Assembly: GCF_004217185.1 (NCBI RefSeq)
Contig: NZ_SHKL01000001.1
Coordinates: forward strand, 2,440,001-2,504,000
Direction: 5' to 3'
DNA from: Pseudonocardia sediminis
Lineage (GTDB): Bacteria > Actinomycetota > Actinomycetes > Mycobacteriales > Pseudonocardiaceae
DNA: 64,000 nt
A program made the position numbers and the translations under genes. The notes beneath the pieces are model-generated. The model ran no database searches. It had not been told where the DNA came from and saw only the letters and a list, made by a program, of their open reading frames with translations. Positions 26,071 through 34,676 of this stretch are shown here, piece by piece (position 1 is the first letter of the stretch; every line of letters starts with the position of its first letter).

Positions 26071-26862
26071 TTGAGCACGGTGGCAGAGCGTTACGGGCGG
26101 GGCGACGACGCCGATCCCGATCGCGACGCCGTCCACGCCTACCCCGACGGGCCCGCCGTCGACCCGTACACCGGGGCCCCGTACGCGGTCGACCCCTACA
26201 CCGGTGCCGCCGCCCCGGACCTCGTCGACGACCCGGACCCGATCAGCGGTGCCGTGGTCGCCCAGCACCGCACGCTCCCGCACGGTGAGCTGCGGGCCGA
26301 CTTCGGTGCCCACCTCGAGACGCACTACCCGCGCCTGGTCGCGCAGCTCTACGCGATCACGCTGCACCCCGGCGACGCCCACGAGGCCGTGCAGGACGCC
26401 TACTCCCGCGCCTGGCGCCGCTGGTCCGAGCTGCGCGACACCGAGGACCCGGTCGGCTGGGTCCGCCGGGTCGCGATCCGGACGTCGACGCGCGGGTGGC
26501 GGCAGGGGATGGCCCGCATCGGGCTGCGCCGTGGCGTCCGGCCCGCCGACGACTCCGTCGAACCGCGCACGGCCGCCCTCCTCGACGCGCTGGCTCGGCT
26601 CTCGGTCGCCGACCGGCGGTCGATCGTGCTGCGCCACATGGCCGGCCTGGAGATCGACGAGATCGCGATGCTGGAGAAGGCGTCGGAGAAGTCGGTGCGC
26701 GAGCGTCTGCGGCGCGGCCGGAACGTCGTCACCGAGGGACTGGCCGACGTGCTCGGCGAGGTCGTCGGTGCGCCACCCGATCCCGCTCCGGGCGAGGAAC
26801 GGGTACCGCAGCAGTGGGACGGCCGGCACGGCACCGACGATCTTCCGGGGGGACGATCATGA
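26071..26862 (+). CDS. SigE-family ECF-like RNA polymerase sigma factor
   Basis: A 263-residue sigma-70 family regulator. An N-terminal ~65-residue Asp/Pro/Tyr-rich extension contains two PYTGA repeats. Region 2 (YPRLVAQLYAITLHPGDAHEAVQDAYSRAW, split around helix 2.1-2.4) and region 4 (LARLSVADRRSIVLRHMAGLEIDEIA) follow. The TTG at 26071 with gaggagagg 7 bases upstream is preferred; a GTG at 26050 is possible. The stop overlaps the next start (ATGA), the usual sigma/anti-sigma arrangement. Confidence 0.88.
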   Translation: MSTVAERYGRGDDADPDRDAVHAYPDGPAVDPYTGAPYAVDPYTGAAAPDLVDDPDPISGAVVAQHRTLPHGELRADFGAHLETHYPRLVAQLYAITLHPGDAHEAVQDAYSRAWRRWSELRDTEDPVGWVRRVAIRTSTRGWRQGMARIGLRRGVRPADDSVEPRTAALLDALARLSVADRRSIVLRHMAGLEIDEIAMLEKASEKSVRERLRRGRNVVTEGLADVLGEVVGAPPDPAPGEERVPQQWDGRHGTDDLPGGRS

Positions 26863-27629
26863 GTGAGCACCGCTACGTCGACCAGGAGTTCCGCCGGCTC
26901 GACGACGCGCTGTCGGTGGCGGTGCCGCTCCCGCAGGTCGACGACGTGATCGCCCGTGCCCCGAGCGTGCGCCGGGCCAGCTCCGCCGCGGCCGCCGCCG
27001 TGCTCACCGTGGGTGCGCTGGGCGGCATCACCGCCGTCGCGACCGCCGCGGCCCCGATCGGGTCGCCGGTCGCGCCCCCGTCGGCGATCGCGTCCCCCGG
27101 CTTCTCCGGCCAGCTCCCGAGCCGTGCCGCCCCCCAGGTGCCCGCGAACCCGGCCCTGCCCCCGGCGTTCGACCCGTCGACCGCGAGCGCACTGGCCGGC
27201 GCATCGTCCGACGTCCCGCAGAACGCGTCAGGCGGCGGCGTCGTGGCCCCGGCGCCCGTCGCCGCGCCCGCACCCGGCGCGGCCCCCGTCGTGCCCGCCC
27301 CGGCCCCCGCGCCCGCTCCGGTGGTGCCGCCCGCACCCGGCCCGGCCCCCGGTGGCGGCGGTCCGGAGGGCGACCCGGACCCGACGACGCCGAAGCCGCC
27401 GCCGACGACCCCTCCGACGTCCAGCACGCCGAAGCCGACCACGCCCCCGACGACCCCGCCGACGACGACGAAGCCCCCGGAGGGCACCCCCGACCCGACG
27501 ACGCCGCCGACCACGACGACGAGCTCGGCCGCGCCGACCTCGACGACGGACGGTTCGGCCACGTCGTCGAGCTCCGAGATCTCGACGTCGGCGGTCGGAT
27601 CGGGCAAGGGCGGGTCCGGGGCGGTCTGA
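26859..27629 (+). CDS. Single-pass membrane protein, possible anti-sigma partner
   Basis: A 256-residue protein translationally coupled to the sigma factor. The cytoplasmic N-terminus (about 45 residues, YVDQEFRRLDDALSVAV) precedes one hydrophobic segment (about 46-68). A long Pro/Ala- then Pro/Thr-rich extracytoplasmic tail follows, with PTTPP-type repeats at about 27385-27520. Gene position suggests an anti-sigma factor, but the zinc-binding HxxxCxxC motif of ZAS anti-sigmas is absent and there is no recognised sensor domain. The tail looks like a cell-wall spacer that could be glycosylated. Confidence 0.75.
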   Translation: MSEHRYVDQEFRRLDDALSVAVPLPQVDDVIARAPSVRRASSAAAAAVLTVGALGGITAVATAAAPIGSPVAPPSAIASPGFSGQLPSRAAPQVPANPALPPAFDPSTASALAGASSDVPQNASGGGVVAPAPVAAPAPGAAPVVPAPAPAPAPVVPPAPGPAPGGGGPEGDPDPTTPKPPPTTPPTSSTPKPTTPPTTPPTTTKPPEGTPDPTTPPTTTTSSAAPTSTTDGSATSSSSEISTSAVGSGKGGSGAV

Positions 27630-27642
27630 CCCCGCCCGGCGC

Positions 27643-28173
27643 TCAGGCGTCGCGCACCGGCTCCGCCCGCGGCCCGAGCAGGATGCCCTGCCCCGCCAGC
27701 CAGGCCTCCACGTCGTAGGTGTGGCGCGCCAGCGCGTCCAGGACGGCGTGCGAGCGCGCCAGCGCGTACTCGGCCAGCCGCGGCTCCAGCAGCCCTTGCG
27801 CCACCGCGGCGACGTACTCGTCGACGTCGAGCAGCTCCACCTCCCGCCCGGTGCGCACCACGAGGTCCAGGTACAGGTCGGTCATCCGCAGCACCCGGCC
27901 GTCGTCCCCGTCGCGGACGATCTCGGCGATGTCGACGTAGAAGTCCTGGTCGCGCTCGTGTCCGGGATTCCAGCGCCAGTCGGTGAGACAGATGCCCAGC
28001 TCCGGCAGCACCCAGGTCTCCATCCACCACGCGTTCGGCCGGCCGACGATCGGGCGGCTGAGATAGAGGCCCCAGTCGTGCTCCCGGAACGTGTCGATCA
28101 CGCGCGGGTTGCCCTTGGTGTCGACGTTGGTCCCGGACACCGGGTCGAAGCTCTGGATCTTCGGAGGGTGCAC
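27643..28173 (-). CDS. DUF402 domain protein
   Basis: A 176-residue cytoplasmic protein with the DUF402/FomD-like core: GLYLSRPIVGRPNAWWMETW, LTDWRWNPG and FYVDIAEIVRDGD with MTDLYLDLVV. FomD, the best-known member, is a nucleotidyl-ester hydrolase and other members act on nucleotide phosphates, so a nucleotide substrate is plausible. The GTG at 28173 (VHPPKIQSFDP) with ggaagg upstream is preferred over a start 90 bases earlier. A hypothetical gene between coaE and uvrB is conserved in actinobacteria. Confidence 0.82.
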   Translation of the reverse strand: MHPPKIQSFDPVSGTNVDTKGNPRVIDTFREHDWGLYLSRPIVGRPNAWWMETWVLPELGICLTDWRWNPGHERDQDFYVDIAEIVRDGDDGRVLRMTDLYLDLVVRTGREVELLDVDEYVAAVAQGLLEPRLAEYALARSHAVLDALARHTYDVEAWLAGQGILLGPRAEPVRDA

Positions 28174-28256
28174 CGCGGTGATCCTTCCACCGGATCCGGC
28201 CCCCGTGAGCCCTCCGCGCACCAAAACTGTCGGGGGTTGCTCGTACCCTGGGTTCC

Positions 28257-30491
28257 GTGGCATTCGCGACTGAGGTCCCCGGTAGTGCAGCAGACGTGCA
28301 CGAGCAGGCTGAGGTTCAGCCGCACCCGAACGCGGGCGAGACGCCGACGGACACCCCGCTGGCGCACTCGGTGCACCGCCCGGTGGGCGACATCGAGCGC
28401 ACGGGCAAGCGGTTCGAGGTGGTCAGCGAGCACGTCCCGGCCGGTGACCAGCCGACGGCCATCGCCGACCTCGACCGCAGGCTGCGCGAGGGCGAGGAGG
28501 ACATCGTCCTCATGGGCGCCACCGGTACCGGCAAGTCGGCCACCACGGCCTGGCTGATCGAGCAGCAGCAGCGCCCGACGCTGGTGATGGCGCCGAACAA
28601 GACCCTCGCCGCGCAGCTGGCCAACGAGCTCCGCGAGATGCTGCCGAACAACGCCGTCGAGTACTTCGTCTCGTACTACGACTACTACCAGCCCGAGGCC
28701 TACATCGCGCAGACCGACACCTACATCGAGAAGGACTCCTCGGTCAACGACGACGTGGAGCGGCTGCGCCACTCGGCGACGATGAACCTGCTCTCGCGGC
28801 GCGACGTCGTGGTGGTCGCGTCGGTGTCGTGCATCTACGGCCTGGGCACGCCGCAGTCCTACCTCGACCGGTCGGTGCAGCTCGCCGTCGGCGAGGAGGT
28901 GGAGCGCGACAAGCTGCTCCGGGCCCTGGTCGACATCCAGTACACGCGCAACGACGTCGCGTTCGCCCGCGGCACGTTCCGGGTCCGCGGGGACACCGTG
29001 GAGATCATCCCGGCCTACGAGGAGCTGGCGATCCGCATCGAGTTCTTCGGGGACGAGATCGAGTCGCTCTACTACCTGCACCCGCTCACCGGCGACACGA
29101 TCAAGCAGGTCGACGAGCTGCGCATCTTCCCGGCCACGCACTACGTGGCCGGTCCGGACCGGATGGAGCGTGCGGTCCGCGACATCGAGGCCGAGCTGGA
29201 GGCCCGCCTGGCCGAGCTGGACAACCAGGGCAAGATGCTCGAGGCCCAGCGGCTGCGCATGCGCACCCAGTACGACCTGGAGATGATCCGCCAGGTCGGG
29301 TTCTGCTCGGGCATCGAGAACTACTCGCGCCACATCGACGGCCGCGGCGCCGGCACCGCGCCCGCCACGCTGATCGACTACTTCCCGGACGACTTCCTGC
29401 TGGTGATCGACGAGTCGCACGTGACGGTGCCGCAGATCGGCGGCATGTACGAGGGCGACATGTCCCGTAAGCGCAACCTCGTCGAGTACGGGTTCCGCCT
29501 GCCCTCGGCCACCGACAACCGGCCGCTGACCTGGGAGGAGTTCGCCGACCGGATCGGCCAGACCGTCTACCTCTCGGCGACCCCGGGGCCGTACGAGATG
29601 CAGCGCACGGGCGGCGAGTTCGTCGAGCAGGTGATCCGGCCGACCGGTCTGGTGGACCCGGAGGTCGTGGTCAAGCCGACCAAGGGCCAGATCGACGACC
29701 TGGTGCACGAGATCCGCGCCCGCAGCGAGCGCGACGAGCGGGTCCTGGTCACCACGCTGACCAAGAAGATGGCCGAGGACCTCACCGACTACCTGCTCGA
29801 GCTGGGGATCCGGGTCCGCTACCTGCACTCGGAGGTGGACACCCTGCGCCGGGTGGAGCTGCTGCGCCAGCTGCGTTCCGGCGAGTACGACGTGCTGGTC
29901 GGCATCAACCTCCTCCGGGAGGGCCTCGACCTCCCCGAGGTGTCGCTCGTGGCGATCCTCGACGCGGACAAGGAGGGCTTCCTGCGTTCGGGCACGTCGC
30001 TGATCCAGACGATCGGGCGTGCGGCGCGCAACGTGTCCGGCCAGGTGCACATGTACGCGGACAAGATCACCGACTCGATGCGGTACGCGATCGACGAGAC
30101 CGACCGCCGTCGTGCCAAGCAGGTCGCCTACAACACCGAGCGCGGGCTGGACCCGCAGCCGCTGCGCAAGAAGATCGCCGACATCCTCGACCAGGTGTAC
30201 CGGGAGGCCGAGGACACCGAGGAGGCCGTCCCGGTCGGCGGGTCCGGGCGCAACGCCTCGCGCGGCAAGCGCGCGGCGGGGGAGGCCGGGCGGACCAGCT
30301 CCGGCGTCGTCGCCGGCAAGGACACGACGGGCATGCCGCGGGCGGAGCTGGCCGACCTGATCCAGCAGATGAACGACCAGATGCTCGCCGCGGCGCGCGA
30401 CCTGCAGTTCGAGCTCGCGGGCCGGCTGCGCGACGAGATCGCGGACCTGAAGAAGGAGCTGCGGGGGATGGACGCGGCCGGGGTCAAGTAG
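28257..30491 (+). CDS. uvrB: Excinuclease ABC subunit B
   Basis: DNA helicase-like subunit of nucleotide excision repair: loaded by UvrA, verifies the lesion and recruits UvrC. At 744 residues it has Walker [13 protein letters not shown], the beta-hairpin [11 protein letters not shown] used for damage verification, DEAD-like VIDESHVT, the helicase motif QTIGRAARN and the C-terminal UVR motif binding UvrC. GTG gives VAFATEV, matching the mycobacterial start. A TACCCT about 8 bases upstream suggests a leaderless transcript. No LexA palindrome was recognised upstream. Confidence 0.98.
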   Translation: MAFATEVPGSAADVHEQAEVQPHPNAGETPTDTPLAHSVHRPVGDIERTGKRFEVVSEHVPAGDQPTAIADLDRRLREGEEDIVLMGATGTGKSATTAWLIEQQQRPTLVMAPNKTLAAQLANELREMLPNNAVEYFVSYYDYYQPEAYIAQTDTYIEKDSSVNDDVERLRHSATMNLLSRRDVVVVASVSCIYGLGTPQSYLDRSVQLAVGEEVERDKLLRALVDIQYTRNDVAFARGTFRVRGDTVEIIPAYEELAIRIEFFGDEIESLYYLHPLTGDTIKQVDELRIFPATHYVAGPDRMERAVRDIEAELEARLAELDNQGKMLEAQRLRMRTQYDLEMIRQVGFCSGIENYSRHIDGRGAGTAPATLIDYFPDDFLLVIDESHVTVPQIGGMYEGDMSRKRNLVEYGFRLPSATDNRPLTWEEFADRIGQTVYLSATPGPYEMQRTGGEFVEQVIRPTGLVDPEVVVKPTKGQIDDLVHEIRARSERDERVLVTTLTKKMAEDLTDYLLELGIRVRYLHSEVDTLRRVELLRQLRSGEYDVLVGINLLREGLDLPEVSLVAILDADKEGFLRSGTSLIQTIGRAARNVSGQVHMYADKITDSMRYAIDETDRRRAKQVAYNTERGLDPQPLRKKIADILDQVYREAEDTEEAVPVGGSGRNASRGKRAAGEAGRTSSGVVAGKDTTGMPRAELADLIQQMNDQMLAAARDLQFELAGRLRDEIADLKKELRGMDAAGVK

Positions 30492-30663
30492 CTCCGCCGG
30501 CCGCCGGGCGGTCCGGCCGCGGGGACCTGCACCGGTACGGCGCAACGGGAGCGGTGCGCCGGGTCGGGGGCCAGGGCCGTGGTCCGGACCCGCGACCGCC
30601 CGGATACCGTGGGTCGGCACTGCTGTCGGTGGGCAGAGCCGTCGATGAGCCCGGAGGAGCAGC

Positions 30664-31917
30664 GTGACCGTCATCCGCACCACGTCCGACGTGGACGTGT
30701 TCGTCCGGAGGCTGCGCGCGCTCCTGACCGGTAACCGCGCCGTGTTCCTCGTGGCGGTGCCGCTGCTGATCGCGGCGTTGATCTGGTCCTGGACCCGGTT
30801 GCACGGCTACTCGCTGGACCTCGACGTCTACCGCATCGGGGTGCAGACCTGGCTGGCCGGCGGCGACATGTACGGGACGCTGCCGCAGCCCGTCTTCGGT
30901 CCGGTGCTGCCGTTCATCTACCCGGTGTTCGCGGCGATCGTGCTGGTCCCGCTGAGCGTGATCCCGCTCGGCGTCGCCGTGTTCGTGATGTTCGCGTTGT
31001 CCGTGCTGGCCCTGACAGCCGCGATCTACGTGACGGTGCGGGTCGTCTGGCCGGCCGGTGGCCGCAGCGGTGCGGTGCCGCTCTCGATGCTGGTCCTGGC
31101 CGCGGCCCTGCTGATCGAGCCGGTCGCCCAGACGCTGGCGTTCGGGCAGATCAACCTCGTCCTCATGGTGATGGTGCTCGTCGACTGCCTCGCCCCGCGC
31201 ACGCGTCTGCCGCGCGGCGTGCTGATCGGCCTGGCGGCGGCGATCAAGCTGACCCCGGGCGGGTTCGTCCTGTTCTTCCTGCTCCGTCGCGACTTCCGCT
31301 CGGCGGTCGTCGCCGCGGTGACCGGGATCGTCGCGACCGGCGTCGGGTTCGCCGTGGACCCGGACGCGTCCGCCCGGTACTGGTTCGGCGGCCCGGCCGC
31401 CGGCGTCAGCGGCTCGACGTTCTTCTCCAACGAGACCATCCAGGCGGTGCTGGCCCGCCAGGACCTGACCGGCCTGCCGTTCACCGTGCTGTGGCTGGTC
31501 ATCGTGGCGATCCTGCTGGTCCTGGCCTACCCGGTGATCCGCCGGGCCGAGCCGGCCACCGCCCTCGCCGCGACGGCCGCGGTCATCCTGATGGCCTCGC
31601 CCACCTCGTGGTCGCACCACTGGGTGTGGGTGGTACCCGCACTGATCGCGGTCGGCGCGCACGCCGTGCGGTACCGGTCCGTGGCCTGGGCCGCGGTCGG
31701 GGTGGTGACGGCGGCGATGTTCTACGTCGCCCCGTTCCGCTGGATGCCCAACGTCTGGGGCATGCAGATGCGCTGGAGCCTCTGGGAGCAGACCCTGGGC
31801 GCGAGCTACGTGATCGTCGCGGTCATCACGCTGGCCCTGGGCTGGTGGTACTACCAGTGCGGGCCCGGTGCGGCCGGAGCGGTTCGGCACGACGTGCGCA
31901 CGACGGCCGTCGGCTGA
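30664..31917 (+). CDS. GT87/DUF2029-type polyprenol-linked mannosyltransferase-like membrane protein
   Basis: A 417-residue multipass protein (about 10 helices) of the GT-C superfamily GT87. In mycobacteria these add mannose or arabinose from polyprenyl donors to phosphatidylinositol mannosides and lipoglycans. The first extracytoplasmic loop has LDLDVYRIGVQTWLAGGDMY, the family's catalytic Asp region. TSWSHHWVWVVPALIAVG in the C-terminal half is typical of GT87. The GTG is preceded by ggaggagcagc. The acceptor cannot be determined. Confidence 0.87.
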   Translation: MTVIRTTSDVDVFVRRLRALLTGNRAVFLVAVPLLIAALIWSWTRLHGYSLDLDVYRIGVQTWLAGGDMYGTLPQPVFGPVLPFIYPVFAAIVLVPLSVIPLGVAVFVMFALSVLALTAAIYVTVRVVWPAGGRSGAVPLSMLVLAAALLIEPVAQTLAFGQINLVLMVMVLVDCLAPRTRLPRGVLIGLAAAIKLTPGGFVLFFLLRRDFRSAVVAAVTGIVATGVGFAVDPDASARYWFGGPAAGVSGSTFFSNETIQAVLARQDLTGLPFTVLWLVIVAILLVLAYPVIRRAEPATALAATAAVILMASPTSWSHHWVWVVPALIAVGAHAVRYRSVAWAAVGVVTAAMFYVAPFRWMPNVWGMQMRWSLWEQTLGASYVIVAVITLALGWWYYQCGPGAAGAVRHDVRTTAVG

Positions 31918-32023
31918 CCTGCCCCGGGTCCGCACCGCCCGTCCGTGATCCGGTCGCCCGACGTATGGCGCGGCCCACAGGCCCCGGCATAACCTGAAGC
32001 CCGACCGGCGCGGGGAGGTGCAG

Positions 32024-33277
32024 GTGGACAACGGCGTCTGTGCGGTCCGGCCGGGTACCGACCTGGGCCGGCACGCCCGCATGCTCGCCAAGGTGCACGA
32101 CGCCCTGCTCGCCGGTGACCGTCCCCCGGCCGACCCCCGGGGTCTCGTCGCCCGCTCCTGGACCCGGGTCCGCGCCCAGGGCGTGAACCCCGACCTGGGC
32201 GATCCGCCGGGCCCGGTCGGGACCGACGAGGTCGAGCGGCGCCGCACCCGGTCGCCGCTGGCCATGGTGCTGCCGGAGCTGCGGGCGGCACTGACCTCGG
32301 TCGCCGAGGACGCCCGGCACGTGATGGTCGTGACCGACGCCGACGGTGTCCTGCTCTGGCGCGAGGGTTCGACCTCGGTCCGCCGCCGGGCGGACTCGCT
32401 CGGCTTCACCGAGGGCGCGAACTGGTCCGAGGCCAGCGTCGGGACGAACGCGATCGGCACCGCGCTCGCCGAGGACGGTCCGGTGCAGATCTTCTCCGCC
32501 GAGCACTTCGTGCGCAGCCACCACGTCTGGACCTGCACCGCCGCGCCGGTGCACGACCCGCGCAGCGGCGAGATGCTCGGTGTCGTCGACGTCAGCGGGC
32601 CGGCCGAGACGATCCACCCCACCACCGTCGCGCTCGTCGACACCGCCGTCCGGCTGGCCGAGGCCGGCCTGTGGCGCCGGCACGAGGGCAAGCTCGACGC
32701 CCTGCGCACGGTCGGTGCGCCGATGCTGGCCGCGGTGAACGGGCCGGGCCTCGTCGTCGACGACCACGGCTGGGTCGCCGCCGTGAGCGGCATGCCCGGC
32801 ATCGAGCGCGTCGGCGTGCCCGCCGCGGAGCGCCCGCTGGCCGTGCACGGGGTCGGGGTGTGCCTGCCCGAGGCCGTGCCCGGGGGCTGGCTGCTGCGAC
32901 CCGCCGGCACCGGTGAGCTCCGGATGCAGCTGGTGCTGGAGCTCGACGCCCGTCCGCCCCGGGCCGTCGTGCAGGGCACGAACCGCTGGGTGCACCCGCT
33001 CTCCACCCGGCACGCCGAGGTCCTCGCGCTCCTGGCCCGCGCGGGCGCGACAGGCCTGGACGCGGCGTCGCTGAGCGAGGCGCTCTACGGCGACCGCGCG
33101 CACCTGGTCACCGTCCGCGCCGAGGTGTCGCGTCTGCGGCGCACCCTGGGCGGTCTGGTGCTGGCCCGGCCGTACCGGATCGCCCCGGACGTCGAGGTGT
33201 CCGCGCCCGGCCTGGCCACCAGCCGGGTCGTGCGGGAGTCCACCGCCCCGGGAGTGCGCAGGCTGCTACCGGCCTGA
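32024..33277 (+). CDS. GAF-domain transcriptional regulator (AcoR-like N-terminus, winged-helix C-terminus)
   Basis: A 417-residue putative regulator. The N-terminal part resembles AcoR-type activators (LVARSWTRVRAQGVNP). The GAF sensor (about residues 95-220) includes GANWSEASVGTNAIGTAL and FVRSHHVWTCTAAPVHDP. It lacks the AAA+ sigma-54 ATPase module and instead ends in a winged-helix-like region (about 325-395, LSTRHAEVLALLARAG ... VRAEVSRLRRTLGG). Actinobacteria use such regulators for alcohol/aldehyde dehydrogenases. GTG 32024 is chosen for its ggggagg spacing; GTG 32018 is possible. Confidence 0.85.
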   Translation: MDNGVCAVRPGTDLGRHARMLAKVHDALLAGDRPPADPRGLVARSWTRVRAQGVNPDLGDPPGPVGTDEVERRRTRSPLAMVLPELRAALTSVAEDARHVMVVTDADGVLLWREGSTSVRRRADSLGFTEGANWSEASVGTNAIGTALAEDGPVQIFSAEHFVRSHHVWTCTAAPVHDPRSGEMLGVVDVSGPAETIHPTTVALVDTAVRLAEAGLWRRHEGKLDALRTVGAPMLAAVNGPGLVVDDHGWVAAVSGMPGIERVGVPAAERPLAVHGVGVCLPEAVPGGWLLRPAGTGELRMQLVLELDARPPRAVVQGTNRWVHPLSTRHAEVLALLARAGATGLDAASLSEALYGDRAHLVTVRAEVSRLRRTLGGLVLARPYRIAPDVEVSAPGLATSRVVRESTAPGVRRLLPA

Positions 33278-33289
33278 GGTCCGCCCCCG

Positions 33290-33425
33290 GAGTGACCCCG
33301 AGTCATCGGGAGTCACGATCCGGTCGTCGGTCCGACCATCACGTGACGCTCGACGGTGTACCGGCGGTAGGAGGCGATCGAGCGTCACCTTCTGGCGTCT
33401 TTGCTCGCCATGACGTGACGCTCGG
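33290..33425. repeat. Cluster of GTGAC-containing inverted and direct repeats
   Basis: GTGACGCTCGA at 33343-33353 is repeated inverted and perfectly at 33378-33388, and directly with one change at 33415-33425. A further imperfect palindrome of GTGAC...GTCAC lies at 33291-33315. The cluster is between convergent genes, so it may be a terminator or a protein-binding array. Confidence 0.6.
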
Positions 33426-33491
33426 AGCGTGCCGTGACGGTCGGCCGACCCGCCCGGCCGACCCCGAGGAGTCGAACCGGGCCGTGCGTCG

Positions 33492-34676
33492 TCAGCTGGT
33501 GATGTCCTTGGTGGTGAAGCGCCAGGCCGCGGCGGTGGTGAACACGACGGCGTAGACGACGGCGGAGAAGGCGCCCCGGGTCATGTCGCCCCAGTCGATG
33601 TCCTGCGACAGCAGGGCGGACCAGGCGTCGGCGTAGTGGGTGGGCAGGAAGTCGCGCAGGTCGCCCAGGGCGGTGATCTGCTCCAGGATCTGGGAGAGGA
33701 TCGACGCCATCACCGCGCCGCCGACGGCGCCGAGCGGGGCGTCGGTGCTCACCGAGAGCAGCAGCGCCAGGCCGGCGACCCAGCTCAGCTGCACGGCGAT
33801 GTAGAGCGCGCCGAGCAGGACACGGCCGGACGCGGTCCAGAACGGCAGCGACTCGCCGACCGGGGAGACCAGGTCACCCGCGCCGTAGGCCAGCGACCCG
33901 ACGAGCAGCGACATCAGCGGGAGCAGAGCCAGCGCGCCCACCGACAGCAGGGCCGCGACCACCGCCTTCTGGCGCAGCAGCCGGGCCCGCGGGACCGGGA
34001 CGGCGAGCAGGTAGCGCAGCGACGACCAGGACGCCTCCGAGGCGACGGTGTCGCCGAAGAACAGCGCCACGAGCACCACCAGCAGGAAGCTGGCCGAGGC
34101 GAACAGCGTGAACACGGCGAAGTTGGTGCCGCTGCTGCTGGCCAGGTCGACCAGGGTCGGGCCGCCGCCGGGGCCGTCGTCGTCGCCGCCGATCTGGAAC
34201 GCGGCCCACAGGATCACCGGGAGCAGGGCGACGAGGGCGAACGAGACCTGCGTGCGGCGGCGCCGGAGCTGGCGGGCCAGCTCGATGCGGATCGGGAGGG
34301 TCCGCCCGGGCACCGCGGGGGCCGCGGCACCGGCGTCGATGAGGGCGCCCACCGTCCCCCGGTGGGTCGACTGGGTCACCGGAGTGTCGTCGCCGGCCGC
34401 TTTCGACGCACCCGGCGCCGGGTGGGACGCGCCGGTCGCGTCGGTGGACGACCCGGGCTCCGCACCCGCGTGCCGGCCACCGGAGGCCGGACCGACGGCC
34501 CCACGGGTGTCCCCGTGCGGTTCGGTGCCGTTCGACCCGGTTCCGCTCGACCCGGTGCCGTAGGCCTCGGCGTCGGCGGACGTGGACCCGTTCCCGTTCC
34601 CGCCGGACCCGACGTCGGTGGACTCCCGGGCCTCGGTGCGGTGGCGGCCGGTGCTCTGTCCGTTGTTCTCGCTCAT
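33492..34676 (-). CDS. ABC-2 type transporter permease
   Basis: A 394-residue membrane subunit of an exporter. The first ~125 residues are hydrophilic, Gly/Ser/Thr/Asn-rich and probably disordered. The permease proper starts with a basic amphipathic helix, IRIELARQLRRRRTQVSFA, then about six helices typical of ABC-2 permeases. An unusual loop rich in Asp/Gly (GGDDDGPGGG) follows the first helix. The start overlaps the stop of the fused ATPase gene, so the two are made together and very likely form the transporter. Confidence 0.9.
   Translation of the reverse strand: MSENNGQSTGRHRTEARESTDVGSGGNGNGSTSADAEAYGTGSSGTGSNGTEPHGDTRGAVGPASGGRHAGAEPGSSTDATGASHPAPGASKAAGDDTPVTQSTHRGTVGALIDAGAAAPAVPGRTLPIRIELARQLRRRRTQVSFALVALLPVILWAAFQIGGDDDGPGGGPTLVDLASSSGTNFAVFTLFASASFLLVVLVALFFGDTVASEASWSSLRYLLAVPVPRARLLRQKAVVAALLSVGALALLPLMSLLVGSLAYGAGDLVSPVGESLPFWTASGRVLLGALYIAVQLSWVAGLALLLSVSTDAPLGAVGGAVMASILSQILEQITALGDLRDFLPTHYADAWSALLSQDIDWGDMTRGAFSAVVYAVVFTTAAAWRFTTKDITS

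Noticed and set aside
28098..30683. 861-codon minus-strand frame opposite uvrB
   Set aside because: Shadow of a certain gene.
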